A stretch of DNA of 38,914 bases, taken from assembly GCA_035446765.1 (NCBI GenBank), contig DAOTFU010000007.1, positions 1 to 38,914 on the forward strand, given 5' to 3'. Shown piece after piece: positions 30,208 through 38,914 of this stretch. The notes under the pieces were generated by a model. It was not told the origin of the DNA and searched no databases. It worked only from the letters and a program-made list of their open reading frames with translations. Within the stretch, counting starts at the first letter, position 1; each line of letters begins with the position of its first letter. The position numbers were made by a program, and so were the translations under genes. Origin of the DNA: JALOAF01 sp035446765. GTDB taxonomy: Bacteria > Patescibacteriota > Gracilibacteria > Absconditabacterales > Absconditicoccaceae.

Positions 30208-33200
30208 ATGGTAAACATAGAAAAATACAAGTGAGATATAGCAGAAAGATACATACAAGATTTCAAAAAGGAATTGAATTTTCTGGAAAAAGCTATGATT
30301 TTTCCAATTGCTGATAAGATGAAGGAGATCCTAAAATCAAAAGATAAAATTGATGTTGATAGTTTATGAGATATAGAAGAATTATGATTTTGGCGTAAGA
30401 TACTTGGCGCTAAGATTATGAATAAAAAACTTTTTGAAAAACTCACAAACAAGACATTCGATTTTCTCAAGGAAAAACAAGAAAAAATAATACAAGCAGA
30501 GACATCCGGTAGATTGGAGGAGTTGTCAGAATTGGTTATAAATTGAAAATTAGATGAGTTGGATGATTATGTGTGAGAAATAGAAGAAGAGCCTAAAGAA
30601 AATAATGTATCAGAAAATAATTGAGGTAATGCGAGTAGTGAATCGGAAAATTCTACAGAAGAATGATGAAATGGAAATCGGGCTCAAGAACACAGCACGT
30701 CACTTATTGTTGCTTGATGAACTGCAGTAGGTGGTACAACACTCTATTATAGTTCTATAAATAGACTAAACAAAGCTGCATGATTAAAAAATACTGTAGA
30801 GATATCATCAGAATCTGTAGATGTTGCCCGTACAAAAAATGCTATGCAAAAAGCTGTAGATTTCTTGAAAGAAAAAAGCAGATCTCCTAAAATAAATAAA
30901 TCAATGGAGAATGCTTATAAAAAATCAATAAAGGTGTTTGAGGAATCTATTAGTTGAGCAGATGGTATATGAGATGATGTTTTTAGAGCATACCAAAAAC
31001 TTTGAGCAAAAATACCTGACAAATATTTTAATAAATTTAAGGCATCAAACAAAACATTAAATGCAATAGATGCTATGCCAGAAGAGGATTTAAAAACTAT
31101 AGTCTGAAAATCTTCAAAAGAGATAAAAGAATTTTTTGCTGAAAGAAGCCTGAAATGTTCAGATGATTTAGCAGATATGTTGAGGATAGCAGAAACCGCA
31201 TCTGATATTAAGTGATTGAGTCAAGTGGCAAAACATGGATCTAAGCTGTCCAAGGTTGCTAAGTGATTAAAATGACTTTCTGCAATAGCTGTAATATCAA
31301 TGTGAATAGATGTATTTGTATATTTTGAAACTTTAGAAGAAGCTAAAGCTATAGAAAAAATAAATCAAATTAGATGAGAAGTGAAACGTGATCAAGCCAC
31401 TGCTCAACTTATGGTATGAGTTGCTTCATTGGTGGCAGAGGCAGCTATTATTATATGAACATGTGCAGCATGATGAAGTATGTGATGACCAATCGGTACT
31501 GCTGTAGGGTTGGTAGTTTGAGCAATAGCATTTGCTACATCTGTATTGCTGGATGAACTTCATTATGACAAAAAAGCTTTTTATTGACAAAATAGATATG
31601 ATTTTATTCAGCAGCATAGGACAACCATTAAACAATCTATTGTTAATTTATTAGAGTCAGATCGTTTGGATATGAATGAAAAAATGAAAGAAAAGCTAGC
31701 AGAAGATGCAGAAGAATCTGGTATTGAGATAAATACAATGGAGGATGCACGAGAAGCTCTAATATACCAAGAAGAAATTTTGGAATGATGATATAGCGAG
31801 TTACAGTATTATTATTTTAGTTGAGAAAGTCAGGAAAAATATGAAGCAGATTTAAAAAGTGAAAGCGAAGATCGTTTTGAAAATTACACAAAACAAAAGG
31901 AAGAAATGGAGAATATTATCTCCATAAGGATGGAATATATCAGACAATATATCAACAAAGATACAAACTCTACTGAATATAAGGAAATGAAAGACATGAT
32001 TCAGCAAAATAAATGAGTAAATTTTGTGCAAAAAGTTTTAGCAGATTCAAAAGTTTATTATCACTTAAAACAGGAAAATCCAGATGATTATATATCTAAT
32101 TATAAAGATTTAGATGTAGATTGATATAAAGTCGCTTATCAAGAAAAATTGAAATCTGAATATCCCGAAAGGTTTGATATATTGGAAAAATTATCCACAG
32201 AAAACCCAGTGCATTTGCATGAAATTATAACTGGATTCGAATTGTCGAAGTCTTCAATAGAAAGTGGTTTGGAAAATTGAACATATATTTCTCCCGAGAA
32301 GGAGTCTATGGAATCAAATCTAGATTTCTTGTGAAAATATTATGAATATCGAAAACTTTGAAGACCAATTGAAGAAACACTTGGAGTATGAATTAAGAAC
32401 GAATCAAATACAATAGATCAAAGATATATAGAACAAATATTAATAGATTTTGATTCTATGGATAAGAGGCCACTTTGGGATAAACAAGAGTCATTAAATT
32501 ATTTTTCAAATAAAGATATGTTTCAACCTAGATTGGAGGCTACATATCAAGCATCAGACAGTACATGACAAAATATCTTATATTCTATGGCTAGAGAATT
32601 TCATGGATACAATGGAGACAATACTACCAAAGATATTATGGATTTTTATAATGCTGGAAATCAGGACTCTACATGACTTTATTATGATAATTGATGGAGA
32701 GTAAATCAAGATCTTGACTGGACACAAAAATTTCAATATCTTGCTTTTTGAGATCTTGTATGAATGATAGCTCAATGATTGGATCTAAAGTTTGATTTAA
32801 ACCAAATAGATACAGAAAATATGTCTGCTGATGAGGTTTATAATAAAATAATAGAAGGAAAGTCATTTGCAGACTATATATCAACTGTTCCATGGCATGA
32901 TCATTTACCAAAAGCAGAATGATTGGATTCTGCTATTGAAGCTGCTGATCAAAAAATTATTGCAGAATTTAAAGCAAAAGCCAAAGTTATTATAGAAAGA
33001 GAGATATGATATAGAGACAACAAAGAAAAATATGAGCAGAAGATTGTAGATTTTGTAAAAACCCAATCTCAATGAAGAGAGTGATACCTAGAGATTCCAT
33101 ATGATATGGTAATAGAAGCCAAAAAGGCAAAAATTGGTGATATAGAAAACTATCTTTTTAAATACGAAAACAATCAAATCATAGCCTTATCTACATGATA

Positions 33201-34683
33201 TCATATCAACGAATCACTAAATTTTGATAAAACAAATATAGATGTAGATTATGAAGCGCTATCTCCATTGCGTGAAAGTTTATCTCCAGAAGAGAAAGCT
33301 ATAGTAGATAGAGTTTCTGCTTCACATCAAAGATTAGAAAAACTTAGATCTTTGCAGTCTGGATGGAAAAAGATTCTTCCCAATTCTCAAAAAGATGACT
33401 TGGATATACCAGTAGAGATAGAGAGACAGATGTCCAAAAAATGGCATGACCGAAAAGATATAGAATGATCATTGTTGTATATGACCCCACTATCTTCTCA
33501 ATTAATTTTAGAAGAAAAATGGGAAGAATATTATAATTATTTTGAAGATACTTATATATGAATCATGGCTACCGTTTCTCAATTTTCTCGATGAGACAAG
33601 ATGTGAAATATTGGGCATATGAATAGTGCATTTGCTTGGTCTAACGCAAAAATTATAGATATTGATCCATCAAATAACGAGTTGTTTATTTCCAATAATA
33701 TAGAATTAGAAGATGATGAAAAATACTTTTTATTGCATTATATCAAAAAGACTAAAGATGAAGAAACCGGTAAAACAGTAGAAGAGCTTTTGAAATCTAC
33801 AGATGATAATGAGATAAAAAAATGAACATGGATGTCAAAACAAATTCTCATATCAATACTTGAATCTGAGACTATAGTATTTACAGAAAATTGAGAGATT
33901 AAAAGAATCTGATGTAATGTAGATCCTAAAGACGAAAGAATTACAGATGGTAAGATGTGATATTGGCAAGAACCATATACAGATCCAGAGACTTGACAGA
34001 CTCATTGAGAAAGATATCGAGTAGATGTAGAACCAAGCACTAAATCTACCAAAGTAATGGAAGAGAGAATTAGGTTCCACCTTTGAGAAGGTTCAATAAC
34101 TTCTTTAAATCAATGACTTGATGAGTTAGACACAAATTCGTTAGAAACCAAAAATCAGACTATTAGAAAAGTTTCTGAATCAGAAGAGTCTGGTTATAAG
34201 AAAATAGATGATATGACTGCAAATATAATATCTACAATAGAAAAAGTAGATCGAGCAGGTAGGAGATGAGATCCTAAATTTTTAGCTTATTCTGAAAAAG
34301 TAACAGAGACAGAAGTCCCTGGTAAGTTTAAAAGTCGAGGTACTAGTGTAGATATCACTGTATTTACTGGTGAAGAAAAAGAAGTTAGGTGATTTACTAT
34401 AGATACATGATATGCAAAAATAGCTGGACTAAATATAAAATTCAATAATTTACAAGAGGCATTTCGTTTTGCAAATATTATCAATTGGATAAAGTGACAT
34501 TATCTCAAAGAAAATCCAGACAGGAAATGAGAATTTAAGATAAGAAATAGTTGAAAATTAGTCAATGTGAAGTGAAGTAATATAACAATATTAAAAAAAT
34601 CTACTGTAAAAGATTACTATTGAAGTATAGAAGATAGTGACACAAATCAATCCAAGTTTTTAAGTTATATAAATAACTTGTAG
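30208..34683 (+). CDS. Giant membrane protein (1491 aa) of the cluster
   Basis: No known family is recognised. It has a helical N-terminus (1-110), an acidic Ser/Asn linker (110-160), a Gly-rich hydrophobic segment near 163-187 (LIVAGGTAVGGTTLYY), and a hydrophobic block near 355-450. That block ends in glycine-zipper helices (IIIGTCAAGGSMGGPIG, VGLVVGAIAFATSVLL) such as occur in pore-forming or membrane-inserting proteins. About 1000 hydrophilic, Asp/Glu/Lys/Tyr-rich residues then run to the C-terminus. Many UGA codons are read through; no TAA or TAG interrupts the frame. The NlpC/P60 gene begins 3 nt after its stop, so the two are very likely translated from one mRNA. Confidence 0.82.
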
Positions 34684-34686
34684 AAA

Positions 34687-35763
34687 ATGATAGAAAAAAG
34701 AGAAGTAATAGATACATATATAGAAAAACAAAAAGAAGATTCATTATTTTGAACAATCAACAATTTTCTTGGTTCTTTGTGAATTGATAAAAAAATTGAT
34801 TCTCCATTTGGCTGACAAAAAAAGATAAATGAATACATAGATCTTTATCTTTGAGGAGAGGTAGAATCTGATGAAAATCAGAAAGAAAGTTCTGAAAATA
34901 TAAAAGATAATGTAACTGAACAATTGTGATGATTAAAGTGATCTGTTAGATTAGCATTGTTGGAAACAGAACTTAGTATTACTTGTTGATACTTTTCTGA
35001 ACTTAAGGAACTTTTGGATATAATAAAAGAAGAGAAAATAGAGCTAAGTAAATTAAAAAATAATATTGAAAATGATTTACCATTTGATTCAGTAAGTGAC
35101 GAAGAAATTATCCCGCAATCTTATAGTTTAGAAGAAAATCCGATTTTAGATTGACCATACAGAGAAAGAATATCAACCTCTTTGGATAATTTGTTAAAAT
35201 TAGATGAGGAGAACCCAATTAAATATGTTCGATGATGAGATGATGTAGATAAGGAATGATGATTGGATTGTTCTGGTATGGTAGATTATATAATTAAGCA
35301 GGCAGGATGACAAATAATGTATAATTGACGTTTTACATGAAGAAATACCGCCAGAGAATATTTTCAAGATTTTGATACAATTAAGGTTCTTGATAAAAAT
35401 GAGGCCAATAACAAAAAAGAGGCTCAAGAAATATCTTACAATAGATTGAAAGATATGAATTTGCAAAGAGGTGACCTACTTTATCGAGATAGTATAAATC
35501 CAAGATATAGACGATCTACTTGATCTATACCTCCTTTGACAAAAAACTGAAAAGAACATCGTATACATCATATTGCAATAATTGAGAGTATCAATAGCGA
35601 TTGAACCATAAATGTAGTTGAGTCTAACGGTTCACAGGGTGTCACCAAAAGTATTATTGATCCACGAAAACGATTGAAATCAGCTTGAAAGAAAAAATCA
35701 GAGCTATATGTTTCAAAGATGGACTATAGTAAATATTTTCAAAATGAAAAAATAGCAGCTTAA
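34687..35763 (+). CDS. NlpC/P60 cysteine peptidase, last gene of the cluster
   Basis: A 358-residue protein with a helical N-terminal half of unknown role and a C-terminal NlpC/P60 domain (about 175-345). KYVxGG...GGLDCSGMVDYIIKQAG holds the nucleophile C195. IHHIAIIES holds the catalytic H295, and VVESNG follows where the third polar residue is expected. Such enzymes cut D-Glu-DAP or related peptidoglycan bonds. Codon 182, in the motif YVWGG, is CGA. There is no signal peptide, so export or delivery may depend on the two large membrane proteins encoded just upstream. It ends 4 nt from the convergent miaA stop. Confidence 0.87.
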
Positions 35764-35767
35764 AATA

Positions 35768-36724
35768 CTAACCTAATTCCCAAACCTTATAATACACATC
35801 CTTTTTAGGATGTTTTTCTCAATCAAAAATATATCTTCTAAACCAAGTCCTTTGTTTTTTGGCTAGATGTTGAGTATTTTTATTCAATAAATTTTCCATT
35901 TCATCTATATCGTATTTTCATTGCAAATATCAAACCACTTCTTTGTATCCTATTCCTCAAATAGATTGCAAAGTAGGTGAGTATCATTCATCTAGAAGTC
36001 ATTTTACTTCTTCAATCAATCAGTTATCTATCATTTCCCCTATTCTACTATTTATTAACTTATTAGTCTCTTCTTTATCTCTTCATATACCGATCATTAA
36101 TATTGGCTGGTCTACTTCTTGTTCTCTAAAACTTTCTGTCTTTGTTTTCCCAGATTTATGAAAAATCTCCAAAGCTCTTATGATATATCTGGTACTATTT
36201 GGATGTAATTTTTCTGCTTCTTCTGGATCTATCTTTTTCAATTCTTTGTACACATATCATGGTTCTTTTTTTTCTTTTTCTTCCATATCAGCTCTAAATT
36301 TTGGATCTGGTCATATTTCTGGCATATCAAAATTTTTGTATATTGTATCTATATAGAGTCCTGTTCATCATACAATCATTGGTAATTTTCATCTTGATTG
36401 TATTTCTTTTATCTGTCTTTTAGCATCTTTTTGCCACTGTCATGCTGTATAATTTTCATCTGGATTTACTATATTTATCTGGTGATGAGGTATTTTATCC
36501 AAAATATCTTTTGATACTTTGTCTGTACCGATATTCATCTTTTTAAATATTTGTCTACTATCACTACTAATTATCTCTACATCAAAAAATTTAGCAAGTT
36601 CTACAGACAATCTACTCTTACCAGTAGCTGTTGCTCACCAAATTATCACAATTCCATCTGGATTATCTTTTCTAAACTTTTCTATTTCTTTTTTTGATCA
36701 CAAAACTATATCTTCAAATTTCAT
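35768..36724 (-). CDS. miaA: tRNA dimethylallyltransferase MiaA
   Basis: This 318-residue enzyme puts a dimethylallyl group on A37 of tRNAs reading U-starting codons. The P-loop WGATATGKSRLS, SSDSRQIFKKMNIGTDK, PHHQINIVNPDENYTAGQW, the VGGTGLYI motif and the C-terminal QHLAKKQRTWFRR are all present. The length is normal. Since UGA and CGA appear to be sense codons here, the tRNA reading UGA is a possible extra substrate. It is the 3' gene of a minus-strand run. Confidence 0.95.
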
Positions 36725-36741
36725 TTACAAACGTAAAATCG

Positions 36742-36787
36742 TAAAAACGTTTCAACGTTTCAACGTTTGCACGCTGTAACGTTTTTA
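36742..36787. terminator. AACGTT-rich hairpin between the AT-hook gene and miaA
   Basis: Arms TAAAAACGTT (36742-36751) and AACGTTTTTA (36778-36787) are perfect complements; between them are two further AACGTTT units. On the minus strand the run of T after the second arm makes a terminator plausible. The arm overlaps the stop codon of the AT-hook gene. Confidence 0.55.
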
Positions 36788-37705
36788 TTGTATTCCATGT
36801 ATTTGTGGATTGAAAAAAGGCATTTTACTACAACCAGTATTTGTACACCTTAAACTTCCAATTAATTCTTTATCATTTCTATCTATTATAGCAGCTTCTC
36901 GTTGTTCCTCAAACATCTCATTTTGATTTTTTAGTTTGTATTTTATTGTGTATCCAAAATATTTTACTCATTCTTTTGATTTTTCTTTTATTTCTTCTAG
37001 ATTGGTCAAATAAATTTTTTCATTACTTACATTTGTAATAAAATTATTTAGCCATCTCTGATTATAATAAGTGTTAAACACACTAGAAGATTTCAAATAA
37101 TTATCTACCATATTTTTCAATTCTTGATATTTTTTGTCATTTATATTTTGATAAAAATCTTGCAGTACATTGCTATTCGCTGTCTCAACATTTTTTATCT
37201 CTTCTTCAACCTCTTCAATTCTTTCAACTTCTTTAACTTCTTCAACTTCCAACGCTCAAGTGCTTTCTATAGTGTCTTGTTCTTTAGGCAATCAAACTTC
37301 TAGAGTGGTATCGCCACTAAAACTTATTATATCTGTATTTTGATAATCTGTAGAATCGAAAAGAAATGTTTTGTACAAAGCAAATATAAAAAACAACATA
37401 GAAAATATCAGAAGCCACAAAGCAAATCTATCTGTTTTTTTATCTTCTTTGTTTATTTTTTTATTTGAAAAAGTAGTGTTTTTTATCGTCTTATGTATCT
37501 TTTCATGTTTCTTAGAAATCTTTTTCAGATCTTTCTTGTATTTTGAAATTTTAGAATTTATACTATCTGTTTTTCTAATTTTTTCTTTTTTTGGTCTTCC
37601 ACGTCCACGCTTTATTTTTGTATCCTCATTTGTTTTTTTGATTTTAAATTCTTTTTTTGGTCTTCCACGTCATTTATTCGGTGTTTTTTTTGTTTTTGTA
37701 GGCAT
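36785..37705 (-). CDS. Membrane protein with two N-terminal AT-hooks
   Basis: A 306-residue protein. The cytoplasmic N-terminus (1-93) is strongly basic and carries two AT-hook cores, KGRGRPKK near 11-18 and RGRGRPKK near 33-40. A single membrane helix follows (about 94-112), then an outer part with a Glu/Val-rich stretch (VEEVKEVERIEEVEEEI) and a C-terminal domain with two Cys (RCTNTGC). AT-hooks bind the minor groove of AT-rich DNA, which would be almost anywhere in this genome. The layout fits a tether between nucleoid and membrane, but there is no direct evidence. The upstream neighbour is the acidic repeat surface protein. Confidence 0.8.
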
Positions 37706-37782
37706 AAAATCAATTTATCAATTTAAAATGTGCAATTCACAAACCAATATTTGTGCAATATAATCATTTTTGCAATTTTATA

Positions 37783-38914
37783 TTAATTTATTATATCCAA
37801 AGTTTCACTATACCATTCTTCAAATGCTTCAAAGAATTCATCATAGTCATCAAATTCTCTATTATATTTATCATCTATTACATCTTCCATATTATCATAC
37901 AATTCATCCGACATATCCTGTCGATCATCCTCATCCTCTAATTCGCTATTTTCTTCTATCAATTGATCTATTAATGTAGGTCGTATATCATAGATTCTTT
38001 CCAACGTTTCCATTTCATCATTTGTAAATCCATCTATATCACTATCTTCACTTCCATTATCTCCCACATCAAAATCTTGTTCAGCATCTATGCTTCAATC
38101 TTCTACAGTTATTGTATAGTCATCTTCATACTCAAACCAAACTTCAAACACTAGATATCCATTATCAAAATCAACATCCAATTCTCAGTTACTTAGATCA
38201 TCTTCATCTTCGTCAAAATCATCTGATTGTATTTTGATATCATAACGATCAGCATCATCACCATCTCTTTCAAAGGTCAATGTCACTTCTTCATCATAAT
38301 CATAGATTCTATCTCAATCATCATCAAGAGCCTTTATTCTTACAGTGATTCGCTCATCTCTATCAGGAGATTCATCTTCTACATAATAAAACTCAAATTC
38401 ATCTAAGTCATCATCATTACTAGAGCTAGAAGATCATCCCACATCAAAATCTTGTTCAGCATCTATGCTTCTATCTTCTACAGTAATTGTATAGTCATCT
38501 TCATACTCAAACCAAACTTCAAACACTAGATATCCATTATNNNNNNNNNNNNNNNNNNNNNNNNNNNNNNNNNNNNNNNNNNNNNNNNNNNNNNNNNNNN
38601 NNNNNNNNNNNNNNNNNNNNNNNNNNNNNNNNNNNNNNNNAGATTCATCTTCTACATAATAAAACTCAAATTCATCTAAGTCATCATCATTACTACTTCC
38701 ATTTGATCGTTCTCAATCATCAAAATCATAGTATTCTTCTATAGTTTCATGATCACCATTCATATTTATATATATTTTTACTTTTCTTGTATCGTCATTG
38801 TCTACTTCAAAATCCCCATTACAAGCTCATACATTAAATAATTCTCATCCTGGATTATCATCTGTAGGAACCAATATATTACAAGTAAGACTACAAGTTT
38901 CTCATTCATCACAG
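37783..38914 (-). CDS. Acidic tandem-repeat surface protein, incomplete
   Basis: The C-terminal part of a large Asp/Glu-rich protein; the start lies beyond the window and an N-gap interrupts it. From the N-side there is a Cys-containing beta domain (ETCSLTCNILVPTDD; ELFNVGACNGDF), then 125-residue repeats with beta-strand patterns (YLVFEVWFEYEDDYTITVED; RITVRIKALDDDGDRIYDYD). The last 90 residues are acidic and helical. Asp-rich DxD-type loops suggest Ca2+ binding. It probably is an extracellular adhesin or cell-wall protein. Repeat copies differ by a UGA/AGA change (Gly/Arg). The frame is kept across the gap, which may be chance. Confidence 0.75.
38066..38440. repeat. 375-bp tandem repeat unit in the surface protein gene
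   Basis: The sequence from 38066 recurs from 38441 almost unchanged for 100 bp up to the N-gap. The sequence right of the gap (38641-38695) matches 38368-38422. The period of 375 bp equals 125 codons. Confidence 0.85.
38541..38640. other. 100-N scaffold gap
   Basis: Exactly 100 N, the usual placeholder for an unknown length, falls inside the tandem repeat. If the flanks belong to one 375-bp unit, about 202 bp are really missing; more units would add multiples of 375. Confidence 0.95.

Noticed and set aside
1..38914. tRNA, rRNA and CRISPR arrays
   Set aside because: No cloverleaf with a GGTTCGAATCC-type T-arm, no rRNA motifs and no spaced identical repeats were seen on either strand by eye.

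Overview
The window is AT-rich bacterial DNA that is readable only if UGA is translated. Almost every real gene is split by in-frame TGA in the standard code. Those TGA codons fall on invariant glycines, for example both variable glycines of the MurI DSGFGG motif, the Gly before Ser in MurD SPGSAS, and the Gly-Gly before the catalytic serine of the S41 protease. UGA is therefore Gly (translation table 25), which places the organism in Gracilibacteria/Absconditabacteria (BD1-5/SR1) of the candidate phyla radiation. CGA repeatedly sits where protein families have an invariant Trp: NlpC/P60 YVxGG, the nucleoside deaminase CLGAIFxARI, SufS NIIPxQ, and the four-helix-bundle motif VxQKA. This points to CGA = Trp as well, a change I recall being reported for Absconditabacterales. 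Protein sequences quoted below use UGA = Gly.

Layout. 1-3.6 kb, minus strand: Nudix hydrolase (cut by the window edge), S41 protease, a small basic protein and MurD. 3.7-4.8 kb, plus: MurI and a small Cys-motif protein, overlapping a convergent GT4 glycosyltransferase. 6.0-7.6 kb: an M23 peptidase with a His-rich leader, behind a consensus promoter that overlaps a perfect palindrome. 7.6-15 kb: S51 peptidase, RecA, four-helix-bundle protein, LexA-like repressor, a membrane protein, a ferritin-like protein and a ClpC-type ATPase. 15.1-18.8 kb: alanine racemase and an unrecognised 819-residue protein. 18.8-24.1 kb: a Ca2+/cation antiporter, a 3D-domain plus peptidoglycan-binding protein, a DUF559 nuclease bracketed by GC-rich hairpins, a nucleoside deaminase, a cupin and a CAP-domain protein; related hairpin elements lie in several gaps. 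24.1-26.8 kb: PAP2-like membrane protein, FtsQ-like protein and SufS. 26.8-35.8 kb: a structured leader and a tight three-gene cluster (1073 aa membrane/coiled-coil protein, 1491 aa membrane protein, 358 aa NlpC/P60 peptidase). 35.8-38.9 kb, minus: MiaA, a membrane protein with two AT-hooks, and an acidic tandem-repeat surface protein interrupted by a 100-N assembly gap.

Together, MurD, MurI, Alr and the FtsQ-like protein indicate that the cell makes and divides a peptidoglycan wall. M23, NlpC/P60, 3D/PG-binding, S41 and CAP proteins supply exported wall- and surface-active functions, as expected for a small-genome epibiont or predator. The 26.97-35.76 kb cluster is the best candidate for an undescribed system. 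No tRNA, rRNA, CRISPR array or classical transposase was seen.
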